A DNA stretch of 64,000 nt, from assembly GCA_963704455.1 (NCBI GenBank), contig OY969905.1, forward strand, positions 434,001 through 498,000, written 5' to 3'. Shown piece after piece: positions 51,954 through 60,604 of the stretch. The first letter of the stretch is position 1. The number at the start of each line of letters is the position of its first letter. The position numbers and the translations under genes are program-made. The notes under the pieces were generated by a model. That model was not told the origin of the DNA and made no database searches. It saw only the letters and a list, made by a program, of their open reading frames with translations. Source of the DNA: DASTCZ01 sp963704455. GTDB lineage: Bacteria > Acidobacteriota > Terriglobia > Acidiferrales > UBA7541.

Positions 51954-54593
51954 ATGCGCAAATTCCTCGCTTCCATTAGCAATCTCTTCCGCCGCCGCCG
52001 AGTCGAAGGTGACCTTGACGCCGAGGTCCGTGGCTACGCGGCGCTTTTGGAAGACGAAAGGACGCGCGACGGCATGAATTCATATGAAGCCAAGCGCTCC
52101 GCCCGAATCGAGATGGGCGGCCCCGAGCAAGTCAAAGAAGAGGTCCGGTCCGCGCGCTCCGGCGCGTGGCTCGAAACTTTGTCGCAGGACATCCGCTTCG
52201 GCGCTCGCACTCTCCGCAAAAATCCCGGCTTCACCGCCATTGTGGTGCTCACCCTCGCGCTCGGCATCGGCGCTAATTCCGCTATCTTTAGCGTGGTTGA
52301 CGCCGTACTCCTTCGCCCGCTGCCATATCGCCAGCCCGAGCGATTGGTTACCGTATTTGAAAGTAAGGCGCCAAACGACTTTCTCTCGCGCGGCGCCGTC
52401 TCGCCCGCGAATTTTCTGGACTGGCGCGTCCAAAATAGCGTGTTCGATCAGATCGGCGCCGTTATGCTTCCGGGTTACAACATCACCGGCACGGACCGGC
52501 CGGAACGAATTTTCGGTGCAAACATTTCCGGGGGCATGCTCCATATGGTCGGGTCGCAACCATTGCTCGGGCGCGAGTTCGATGCAGCGGACGACCGTCC
52601 GGGTGCCGCGCCCGTCCTCATGATCAGCCAATCGCTCTGGCAACGCCGGTTTGGCGGCGACCCTCAGATCATCGGCAAATCCCTCCGCATGGGGACCGTT
52701 TCTTTCACGGTTGTCGGAATCCTTCCTGCGGACCTGCAATTCCCGCTCAGTGACTTGGACGTGTGGGTTCCGCTCGAGCAAATTATTCCACCCCGGGACA
52801 TGCAGTTTCGCGATGCGCACTATCTCGACGTTTTCGCCAGATTGAAGCCCGGCGTCACGCTTTCCCAGGCCCGCGAGGACATGAACCGCATTGCAGCTTC
52901 TCTAAAACAAGCTTTTCCCAACACGCATAGTGGAGCAGGCGCCGTCGTTGTACCGCTTCAGGATGATTTGATCAGTGACATTCGTCCGGGGCTGCTGATC
53001 CTGCTCGTCGCGGTTGGCTTTGTACTTTTGATTGCCTGCGCAAATGTTGCAAACTTGATGCTCGTTCGCGCCGTGGGCCGCCAGAAAGAAATGTCCGTTC
53101 GTCTTGCATTGGGCGCGGGCCGATTTCGCCTAGTGCGGCAAATGCTCACCGAAAGTTTGCTCCTATCGGTCGTAGGTGGCGCGGCTGGGCTTTTGGTTGC
53201 GGCCTGGGCGCGCCAGGCGCTGCTCGCGCTCCGGCCAGTCAGCCTCCCGCTTTACAACTCAATCGGCACGGACAGCCGCGTGCTGCTTTTCACGCTCGCG
53301 CTTTCCATTTTCACCGGCATTCTTTTCGGGCTTGTCCCTGCGCTCCGCGTCGCGCGGTCGGACTTGAATCTCACTCTGCGCGCCGCCTCGCACGGCATGA
53401 CCGTCGGCGCAGGCGCGCATCGTTTGCGCGGCGTTTTTGTCGCCTCGGAAATCGCAATCTCTCTCGTCCTGTTGATTGGCGCCGGACTTCTCATTCGTAG
53501 CTTCCTGGTTCTTCGCGGCGGCAGCCTCGGTTTTCGCATGGACCACATCGTCACGGCCCGCGTCTCGATTCCGCCGGACAAATACACAGAAGACGCTCAG
53601 GTAGTCGGTTTTTACGACCGCCTGATAGAGAGCGTGCGCGGGTTGCCCGCTGTTGAGGACGCAGGCATGGTGAGCGCACTTCCGCTTGCAGGACGCTTTT
53701 CAGACGCCGCCCTCGACATCGTCGGGCGTCCTCCGCGCGCAGAACCAGCCATGGAAAATGCGTTGATTCGTTTTGCTGACTCGCAGTATTTCGGGGTTCT
53801 TGGCATCACCGTGCTGCAGGGCCGCGGCATTCTTGAGCGCGACCGCCCCGGTGCTTCTCGCGTCGTTGTAATAAGCGAATCGATGGCGCGCCGTTTCTGG
53901 CCGCAGGGAAGCCCGGTGGGTGAACATCTGAAGGTTTATATGGGAATCGACCAGAGTCCCTGGGAGGTCGTCGGTGTGGTAAACGACGTTCGATTCTCAA
54001 TTGCCGCCGAGCCTGAACCCACCATTTATTTCCCCTACTCGCAGAATCCTTACCGTTTCATGGTACTCACTGTGCGCACACACGCCGACCCGAAAACAGT
54101 CATCGAATCCATTCGCGGCGCCGCCCAGACCATCGACCCGGACCAGCCCCTGAGCCAGATACGCACGCTCGATGAATTGATGGCGCGCGTTCTTGTGCCC
54201 TGGCGTTTCTCGATGACGCTATTCGGCGCATTTGCCGCGCTTGCGCTCGTGCTGGCTGCCGCAGGCATCTACGGCGTGATTTCCTACACCGTTGGCCAGC
54301 GCACGAACGAAATCGGCATTCGTATGACCCTTGGTGCCCAAGCCCGCGACATCTTACGCATGATCCTTCGGCAGGGAATGGGGGTGGTTTTCGCCGGGAT
54401 TGCCGTCGGGCTCGCGGGCGCGTCTTATCTCACGCGCTTCATGGTCACTCAGCTTTATGGCGTGCATCCGACGGACGCCGTCACCTTTGCCGCAATTCCG
54501 GTTATCCTCGCCGTGGTTGCCTTTGCGGCATGCTATTTTCCCGCGCGCCGCGCGATGCGCGTGGACCCCATGGTCGCGCTTCGCTACGAGTAG
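51954..54593 (+). CDS. ADOP-family orphan permease 4 (MacB/FtsX-like), operon 1
   Basis: 879 residues, 75 bases after permease 3 with its own strong GGAGGGTG site. Prefix MRKFLASISNLFRRRRVEGDLDAEVRGYAALL with RSARIEMGGPEQVKEEVRSAR keeps the operon 1 type. FtsX loops RQKEMSVRLALGAGRFRLVRQ and TNEIGIRMTLGAQARDILRM. It ends PARRAMRVDPMVALRYE. It is the last gene of the first operon; the following 226 bases contain the promoter of the second padR. Confidence 0.9.
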   Translation: MRKFLASISNLFRRRRVEGDLDAEVRGYAALLEDERTRDGMNSYEAKRSARIEMGGPEQVKEEVRSARSGAWLETLSQDIRFGARTLRKNPGFTAIVVLTLALGIGANSAIFSVVDAVLLRPLPYRQPERLVTVFESKAPNDFLSRGAVSPANFLDWRVQNSVFDQIGAVMLPGYNITGTDRPERIFGANISGGMLHMVGSQPLLGREFDAADDRPGAAPVLMISQSLWQRRFGGDPQIIGKSLRMGTVSFTVVGILPADLQFPLSDLDVWVPLEQIIPPRDMQFRDAHYLDVFARLKPGVTLSQAREDMNRIAASLKQAFPNTHSGAGAVVVPLQDDLISDIRPGLLILLVAVGFVLLIACANVANLMLVRAVGRQKEMSVRLALGAGRFRLVRQMLTESLLLSVVGGAAGLLVAAWARQALLALRPVSLPLYNSIGTDSRVLLFTLALSIFTGILFGLVPALRVARSDLNLTLRAASHGMTVGAGAHRLRGVFVASEIAISLVLLIGAGLLIRSFLVLRGGSLGFRMDHIVTARVSIPPDKYTEDAQVVGFYDRLIESVRGLPAVEDAGMVSALPLAGRFSDAALDIVGRPPRAEPAMENALIRFADSQYFGVLGITVLQGRGILERDRPGASRVVVISESMARRFWPQGSPVGEHLKVYMGIDQSPWEVVGVVNDVRFSIAAEPEPTIYFPYSQNPYRFMVLTVRTHADPKTVIESIRGAAQTIDPDQPLSQIRTLDELMARVLVPWRFSMTLFGAFAALALVLAAAGIYGVISYTVGQRTNEIGIRMTLGAQARDILRMILRQGMGVVFAGIAVGLAGASYLTRFMVTQLYGVHPTDAVTFAAIPVILAVVAFAACYFPARRAMRVDPMVALRYE

Positions 54594-54727
54594 TCTCGTC
54601 CACCCCAAAGTCCGAAGTCCTGTCGATATCTGCCTCGACATTGCCCAGCCGTTTGGCGCGTTCCTCGCCACCTGCTGGATGCCCCGCTTTAGCCCCTTCC
54701 CATAGATGACCTTGTGGAAAGAAAATG

Positions 54728-54755
54728 TGTGACAAATCCCTGTTTCAAGCGTCTA
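54728..54755 (+). promoter_or_regulatory. ECF-like promoter element of permease operon 2 (TGTGAC-N16-CGTCTA)
   Basis: TGTGAC at 54728-54733 and CGTCTA at 54750-54755, spacer 16 bases, identical in both hexamers and spacing to the element at 43510-43537. The spacer sequences differ. CTAG-TATT-CTAG (54753-54764) lies over the -10 and could be an operator half-site pair for PadR. The implied start is about 54762, giving a leader near 58 bases before the ATG at 54820. Confidence 0.6.
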
Positions 54756-54819
54756 GTATTCTAGCGATTCCGTCGCAAAGTCTCTTTGGTAGATGTTCTG
54801 AGGGAGAAGGGAACACACA

Positions 54820-55173
54820 ATGCCGAAACGCGGAGCGGCTCCACTCGAAGGGGAAGTGCTTCAGGGAACACTTGATTTGCTTGTCTTGCAAACGCTCATC
54901 CTTGGCCCGGCCCATGGCCACACCATCGCGCACGCCATCGAACGCCGCTCGGACGAAGTCCTGCAAATCGAGCACGGCTCGCTTTATCCAGCACTTCACC
55001 GTATTGAGGATCGCGGTTGGATCGCCTCGTTCTGGGGCACCTCGGAAAATAATCGCAAGGCGCGCTATTACCGTTTGACACCCAAGGGCCGCAGGCAACT
55101 CATCGCGCAGACAAGCAGGTGGGACCAACTCGTTCGCGCGGTAAACCGCGTGCTGCGCCCTGCAACGGAGTAA
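54820..55173 (+). CDS. PadR-family transcriptional regulator, permease operon 2
   Basis: 117 residues, preceded by GAGGGAGAAGGG. MPKRGAAPLEGEVLQGTLDLLVLQTLILGPAHGHTIAHAI, then LQIEHGSLYPALHRIEDRGWIASFWGTSENNRKARYYRLTPKGRRQL is a PadR winged helix very similar to the regulator at 43551 (GTLDLLxL, GSLxPALHR, SENNRKAxYY). The permease gene follows after 13 bases. The two regulators are paralogues, each leading its own set of permeases. Confidence 0.9.
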   Translation: MPKRGAAPLEGEVLQGTLDLLVLQTLILGPAHGHTIAHAIERRSDEVLQIEHGSLYPALHRIEDRGWIASFWGTSENNRKARYYRLTPKGRRQLIAQTSRWDQLVRAVNRVLRPATE

Positions 55174-55186
55174 TCGGGAGTAATCC

Positions 55187-57835
55187 ATGGACTTGCACAT
55201 CTCACGCCGGCTCAAACGATTCTTTCGCCGTGAAAAGTGGGACGAGGAACGCTCGCGCGAGCTCCACGCCTACCTTGAAACCGAGACCACCGAGAATATT
55301 GCGCGCGGCATGTCACCCAGCGATGCGCGCGATGCCGCCCGCCGCAAGCTTGGAAATATCACTCAGGTTCGGGAGGAGATCTATCACATGAACAGCCTCG
55401 GCTTCCTCGAAACTCTTTGGCAAGATCTTCGTTTCGCTTTCCGCATGTTGCGCAAGAATCCCGGCTTCACCGCCGTCGCCATCCTCACCCTCGCCCTCGG
55501 CATCGGAGCGAACACCGCCATCTTTAGCCTCATTAACGGAGTTCTCCTTCGTCCGCTGCCCTACCGCGATCCGGACCGACTCACCATGGTGTGGGGCAAG
55601 AATGATGACGGGACGCGCGACAACGTCGGCTACGCCACCTATCTGGAATGGAAAGCGCAGAACAAAAGCTTTCAGGAATTGGCTTTGTACTCCTCGTGGC
55701 AGCCGACTCTTCAGATTGGTGAGCCGGAACACCTCAACGGCCTTCGCGTCACCAATAATTATTTCCGCACGCTTGGCGTTCATCCGGAACTGGGCCGCGA
55801 TTTTCTTCCGGAAGAGGATGCTCCTGCCTCGATGCATGTCGTGATTCTCAGCCACGCGCTTTGGCAGCGGAAGTTCAACTCCGATCCCGGCATCGTCGGC
55901 AAGTCGTTCGCCATGGGCGCAACCACCTACGTCGTCGCTGGAGTGTTGCCGGCCAGTTACCAATCCTTGATGAACCAGGATCCGCGCGGCGGCACCGTGG
56001 AGATCTGGCGCGTTCTCGGTTACGACGTCTCGCAGCCCTGGGCCTGCCGCACTTGCCACCACCTCGTTGCGATTGGCCGTTTCCGCGACGGCGTAAGCGC
56101 CGCGCAGGCTAATGCGGAAATGGACACCATCACCGCCGGGCAGATGAAAGCGTTTCCGAAGGAATATTCTGCTTCTGGCGTAATTCTCACCCCCCTTCGC
56201 GAACAGTTGCTCGGCAACGCAAGCACGCCGCTCTATGTTCTCTTTGGCGCGGTTACTTTTGTGCTTCTCGTCGCCTGCGCGAATCTCGCAAATCTGTTGC
56301 TCGCGCGCGCCGCGAATCGCGAACACGAGGCTGCTATTCGTATCGCTTTGGGTGCCGGACGCGGCCGTATCGTGCGCCAGTTGCTTGTCGAAAATTGTCT
56401 TCTGGCTCTTTTGGGAGCCGCTGCCGGATTGTTGCCCGCACTCTGGGCGCCGTCCATCGTTGCAGTCTTAGGAACAGGGGACTTGCCGCGGCTCGATGGA
56501 GTCCGCCTTGACTGGCGCGTTCTGGGCTTTGCGATTGGCCTCGCGCTACTCAACGGAGTCTTCTCGGGATTGGCGCCAGCGCTCCGCTTGTCGAAGGCAG
56601 GTGTGAACGATTCGTTGAAGGAAGGCTCCCGGGGAGCTTCAAGTGGGGCGAACCACCGTTTGCGCGGTTTGCTGGTCGTCGCCGAAGTATCGCTTTCACT
56701 CACGCTTCTCGTCGGTGCGGGGCTGTTGCTCCGCAGTTTGGCGCAACTGCTTACCGTGCCTCCGGGGTTCGACGTCAGCCACGTCCTCACTTTGAGGACG
56801 TCAGTCCTCGGCCAGCGCTTCAACGATAACAAGGTCTTGCGCCAATATTTTTCAGACGCCGTCGCTCGCCTGCGTTCAATCCCGGGTGTGGAAGCGGCCG
56901 CCGCGGCAAGTCAATTCCCGTTCGACGGAAACATGGACCGCTATGGATTCCACGCCGATGGCAAAATGCACTCGAATCCGGAGCTTGATGACAGCGCTGA
57001 GCGTTACTGCATCACGCCCGGCTTTTTATCTGCGCTGAAGATCCCGCTCTTGCGCGGCAGGGACATCGCTATTACGGACACAGCCGAAAGCCCCGGCGCT
57101 ATCCTGGTTAATCAGACCACCGCGCAGCGGACCTGGCCCGGCGAAGATCCAATTGGCAAACGTGTGAAACTTGGCGGGTTGGATAATCCCTGGATGACGG
57201 TCGTTGGCGTCGTCGGAGACGTTCATCACGAAGGTTTGGATGCAGCGCCGTCCACGCAATTCTACGTGCCGCATTCGCAATGGCCGTTTCCCGATTCCGA
57301 CATGACGTTTGTGCTTCGCACGTTCGGGCCGCCGGGAGCGATGGCCTCCGCCGCGCGTCAGGCCATCCATTCGCTTGACGCAACTCAGCCGCTCTCGCGA
57401 GTAATGCCTTTGGAAGATTACGTCGGCCTCTCCGTACAAGGCCGGCGATTCTCCCTCATCTTAATCGGCGCATTCGCAGCCATCGCACTTTTACTTTCCG
57501 TGATTGGAATTTACGGCGTCACTGCCTACACCGTTGCTCAACGCACGCGCGAAATCGGAATTCGCATCGCATTAGGCGCGCAGCGCGGCGAAGTCCTCGC
57601 CTTGATGATGCGGCAGGGAGCGGTGCTCATCCTCGCGGGCATCGCGGTTGGTGTTGTTGCATCAATTGCTCTCACTCGTTTTCTTTCAAGCATGTTGTTT
57701 GGCGTCGCGCCCACGGACCCGGCCACTTTCGCAGTCGTCGCGATATTGCTGGTCAGCACGGCCGCGCTGGCCTGTTGGATTCCCGCGCGCCGCGCCATGC
57801 GCGTGGACCCGATGGTCGCGCTTCGCCATGAATGA
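55187..57835 (+). CDS. ADOP-family orphan permease 5 (MacB/FtsX-like), operon 2
   Basis: 882 residues, GGGAG upstream. The prefix is of a second type: WDEERSRELHAYLETETTENIARGMSPSDARDAARRKLGNITQVREEIYHMNS, quite unlike the RxEMGGPEQVKEEV prefix of operon 1. TM1 NPGFTAVAILTLALGIGANTAIF is followed by the usual core. FtsX loops REHEAAIRIALGAGRGRIVRQ and TREIGIRIALGAQRGEVLAL. It ends PARRAMRVDPMVALRHE. The first periplasmic domain contains CRTCHH, an unusual cysteine pair (near residues 285-290) absent from the other six. Confidence 0.9.
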   Translation: MDLHISRRLKRFFRREKWDEERSRELHAYLETETTENIARGMSPSDARDAARRKLGNITQVREEIYHMNSLGFLETLWQDLRFAFRMLRKNPGFTAVAILTLALGIGANTAIFSLINGVLLRPLPYRDPDRLTMVWGKNDDGTRDNVGYATYLEWKAQNKSFQELALYSSWQPTLQIGEPEHLNGLRVTNNYFRTLGVHPELGRDFLPEEDAPASMHVVILSHALWQRKFNSDPGIVGKSFAMGATTYVVAGVLPASYQSLMNQDPRGGTVEIWRVLGYDVSQPWACRTCHHLVAIGRFRDGVSAAQANAEMDTITAGQMKAFPKEYSASGVILTPLREQLLGNASTPLYVLFGAVTFVLLVACANLANLLLARAANREHEAAIRIALGAGRGRIVRQLLVENCLLALLGAAAGLLPALWAPSIVAVLGTGDLPRLDGVRLDWRVLGFAIGLALLNGVFSGLAPALRLSKAGVNDSLKEGSRGASSGANHRLRGLLVVAEVSLSLTLLVGAGLLLRSLAQLLTVPPGFDVSHVLTLRTSVLGQRFNDNKVLRQYFSDAVARLRSIPGVEAAAAASQFPFDGNMDRYGFHADGKMHSNPELDDSAERYCITPGFLSALKIPLLRGRDIAITDTAESPGAILVNQTTAQRTWPGEDPIGKRVKLGGLDNPWMTVVGVVGDVHHEGLDAAPSTQFYVPHSQWPFPDSDMTFVLRTFGPPGAMASAARQAIHSLDATQPLSRVMPLEDYVGLSVQGRRFSLILIGAFAAIALLLSVIGIYGVTAYTVAQRTREIGIRIALGAQRGEVLALMMRQGAVLILAGIAVGVVASIALTRFLSSMLFGVAPTDPATFAVVAILLVSTAALACWIPARRAMRVDPMVALRHE

Positions 57836-57901
57836 GATGGCGATGATTTCGACGGTCCCACATTTAGGTGAGCCGGTCGCCTTGGAGCATAGAGGACAGA
57901 A
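57836..57901 (+). repeat. Duplicated 66-base leader before permease 6 (second copy 60539-60604)
   Basis: The gap before permease 6 and the gap before permease 7 are both exactly 66 bases and align without indels. The last 20 bases before each ATG are identical (TTGGAGCATAGAGGACAGAA) and the first five codons (MSWLR) are conserved. They contain the AGAGGA ribosome binding site. The gap between permeases 5 and 6 and that between 6 and 7 therefore descend from one duplication unit of gene plus leader. Confidence 0.85.
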
Positions 57902-60538
57902 ATGAGCTGGCTGCGACTCCTTCGGCGAAGCAAGTGGGACGACGAGCGCGCCCATGAACTCGACGCCTATCTCGAAACAGAAACCGCGGAGAACATCGCC
58001 CGCGGCATGTCGCCCCAAGACGCCCGCGACGCCGCTCGACGCAAACTCGGCAACCTGACGAAGATCCGGGAGGAGATCTATCACATGAACAGCCTCGGCT
58101 TCCTCGAAACTTTCTTGCAAGACATCCGCTTCGCCCTCCGCATGTTGCGCAAAAATCCCGGCTTCACCGCTATCGCCATCCTCACCCTCGCCCTGGGCAT
58201 TGGCGCCAACGCCGCCATCTTCAGCGTCGTCTACGCTGTTCTGTTGAAACCGCTTCCATATCCCGATTCCGGCCAGTTGGTGAGCGTCTTCGATGCCAAG
58301 TTGAGCGAAGGAATCCCAAGAAACGGATTTTCCTACAACAATTTCAATGAGTTGCACGATCAGAATCAAGTCTTCAGCGAGCTGGCCGGAGTTCAGAACC
58401 ATGACCTCACTTTGACCGGGCGCGGCGAGCCTGCCGTCGTACACACGGTTGTCGTCACGCCAGAAATACTTTCCCTTTTCCGAGAAAAACCAATCGCGGG
58501 ACGTACTTTCACCGAAGAGGACGGCAAGCAAGGCGCAGCGCCGGTTGTTGTACTGAACGAAAACTTGTGGCGCGGACAGTTTGACGCCGATCCCAATGTT
58601 GTCGGAAGCACCGTGACCCTCGATAAGAAGCCCTTCACCGTAATCGGAATCATGCCCGCAAGTTTTCAGCCTCCGCTGACAGGAGGGGTAGAGCAAATCT
58701 GGATTCCGGTCGCGCAGGATCCTGTTTTTGGCAAGTTCACGCTCGGGACAGGCGGTCACTGGCTCCGATTGACTGGGCGTGTGAAGCCCGGCATTTCTTT
58801 GGCGCAAGCCCAAGCGGAAATGGACGCCATGAGCGCCCGCTTCGCCCGCGAATCTCCCGCTGAAAACACTGGATGGACATTTCATCTCGTCCCGCTCCAA
58901 GAAGCGATCTCCATTGACGTGAGACCCGCCCTGCTTGTGATGTTGGGCGCCGTCGGACTCGTTCTCCTCGTCGCCTGCGCGAACATAGCGAATTTGCTTC
59001 TCGCGCGCGCGACCTCTCGTGTGCGGGAAATTGCCCTCCGCATCGCAATAGGAGCGGGTCGCGGCAGGATTATCCGCCAATTGTTGACGGAAGCCGCCGT
59101 CCTCGGCTTGCTGGGCGGACTCGCCGGCATCGCGCTCGCCTATTGGGGAGTTCACGCCCTCCTCACGCTCGTCCCGCAGAATCTGCCGAATGTTAATGCG
59201 ATTCGTGTGGATGGAACGGTTCTCGGTTTCGCGCTTTTGCTCTCCGTACTCGCGGGAATCATTTTTGGTTTGGCGCCCGCATTTTTCGCGGCTAATTCCA
59301 GTTTGCGCGACAGCCTTCAAGAGTCAGGAGGCCGCTCCGGTGAAGGAGGTCGCCGCAAGCGCGCCCGCGGCGTCCTGGCGGTTGCGGAGATTTCACTCGC
59401 AATGGTGCTACTTGTTGCTGCAGGTTTGCTGGTTCGCAGCTTTGTCGCGCTCACCTCCGTGAATCCCGGATTCGAACCTCAGCACTTAGTAAGAGCACAG
59501 GTTTCGCTTCCCCAGTTCCAATATTCCAGGCCGGAGCAATGGTCTGTTTTTGCGGATGATCTGTTGGCGCGAGTCCAGGCAGGGCCGGGCCTGCACGATT
59601 CAGCCATTGGTATACCGATGCCATTCGCGGACAGCGCCGTAAATCTGGCCTTCAGTATTGTTGGAGAACCTCCTAAGACCGCGGGATCGTCGCGCACAGC
59701 GGACTTCGTTTCCGTGAGCCCGGAGTATTTCCGCGTGATGAGCGTCCCGCTGTTGATCGGCCGCACCTTTACTCCGCATGACATCGGGTCTTCTCCGCGC
59801 GTGACGGTAATTAGCAAAGCTCTTGCGCACGTTTATTTCCCCAATCAAGACCCGATTGGAAAGCATCTTGTCTTCGGAATGCCTTGGAACGTAGGGACCG
59901 AACGCGAGATCGTCGGGATCGTCGGTGATGTGCACGACGGTACGCTTGGAAAAGACGCTGGCCCGATGATGTACGTCCCATATGATCAGGCGCCTTTCTG
60001 GGGCGCGATGGTCGTTTCAAGGACGTCATTGAGAGCAGGTGAATTTGCCGCCGCCGTGCGGCGCGATGCCGGTGCGATTGACAAGGATCTTCCCGTGAAC
60101 GAAATTACATCCCTGCCCGACGCCATCAGCAAATCCGTCGCGCAACCCAGGTTTCGCACACAGCTCCTCGGATTATTCGGCGCCATGGCGCTGGTGCTCG
60201 CCGCGGCTGGGATTTTCGGCGTGATTTCTTATTCGGTCTCTTCGCGCACTCATGAGATCGGAATCCGCGTCGCGCTTGGCGCTCAGCGGGGCGCGATTCT
60301 CTGGATGGTCTTGCGGGAAACGCTGACGCTTGCAGCCGTTGGTCTCGCTGTTGGAATTCCCTGCGCGCTGGCAGCCTCTCGACTGCTTGGGCACATGCTA
60401 TTCGGTGTCTCTGTGAATGACCCTGCGACTCTCGCGGCTGTCGCGTTCCTTCTCACTGCTGTTGCGGCGTTCGCCGGATATATCCCGGCGCGCCGCGCCA
60501 TGCGCGTGGACCCAATCGTCGCGCTTCGCCACGAATGA
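57902..60538 (+). CDS. ADOP-family orphan permease 6 (MacB/FtsX-like), operon 2
   Basis: 878 residues, AGAGGA five bases upstream. Second-type prefix MSWLRLLRRSKWDDERAHELDAYLETETAENIARGMSPQDARDAARRKLGNLTKIREEIYHMNS. FtsX loops VREIALRIAIGAGRGRIIRQ and THEIGIRVALGAQRGAILWM. It ends PARRAMRVDPIVALRHE. Within the operon it is closest to permeases 5 and 7 in its prefix; its leader is a copy of the leader of permease 7. Confidence 0.9.
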   Translation: MSWLRLLRRSKWDDERAHELDAYLETETAENIARGMSPQDARDAARRKLGNLTKIREEIYHMNSLGFLETFLQDIRFALRMLRKNPGFTAIAILTLALGIGANAAIFSVVYAVLLKPLPYPDSGQLVSVFDAKLSEGIPRNGFSYNNFNELHDQNQVFSELAGVQNHDLTLTGRGEPAVVHTVVVTPEILSLFREKPIAGRTFTEEDGKQGAAPVVVLNENLWRGQFDADPNVVGSTVTLDKKPFTVIGIMPASFQPPLTGGVEQIWIPVAQDPVFGKFTLGTGGHWLRLTGRVKPGISLAQAQAEMDAMSARFARESPAENTGWTFHLVPLQEAISIDVRPALLVMLGAVGLVLLVACANIANLLLARATSRVREIALRIAIGAGRGRIIRQLLTEAAVLGLLGGLAGIALAYWGVHALLTLVPQNLPNVNAIRVDGTVLGFALLLSVLAGIIFGLAPAFFAANSSLRDSLQESGGRSGEGGRRKRARGVLAVAEISLAMVLLVAAGLLVRSFVALTSVNPGFEPQHLVRAQVSLPQFQYSRPEQWSVFADDLLARVQAGPGLHDSAIGIPMPFADSAVNLAFSIVGEPPKTAGSSRTADFVSVSPEYFRVMSVPLLIGRTFTPHDIGSSPRVTVISKALAHVYFPNQDPIGKHLVFGMPWNVGTEREIVGIVGDVHDGTLGKDAGPMMYVPYDQAPFWGAMVVSRTSLRAGEFAAAVRRDAGAIDKDLPVNEITSLPDAISKSVAQPRFRTQLLGLFGAMALVLAAAGIFGVISYSVSSRTHEIGIRVALGAQRGAILWMVLRETLTLAAVGLAVGIPCALAASRLLGHMLFGVSVNDPATLAAVAFLLTAVAAFAGYIPARRAMRVDPIVALRHE

Positions 60539-60604
60539 ATTGGCATTGGTTTCGTTGGGCTCAACCGTACGTGGGCCCGTCGCATTGGAGCATAGAGGAC
60601 AGAA

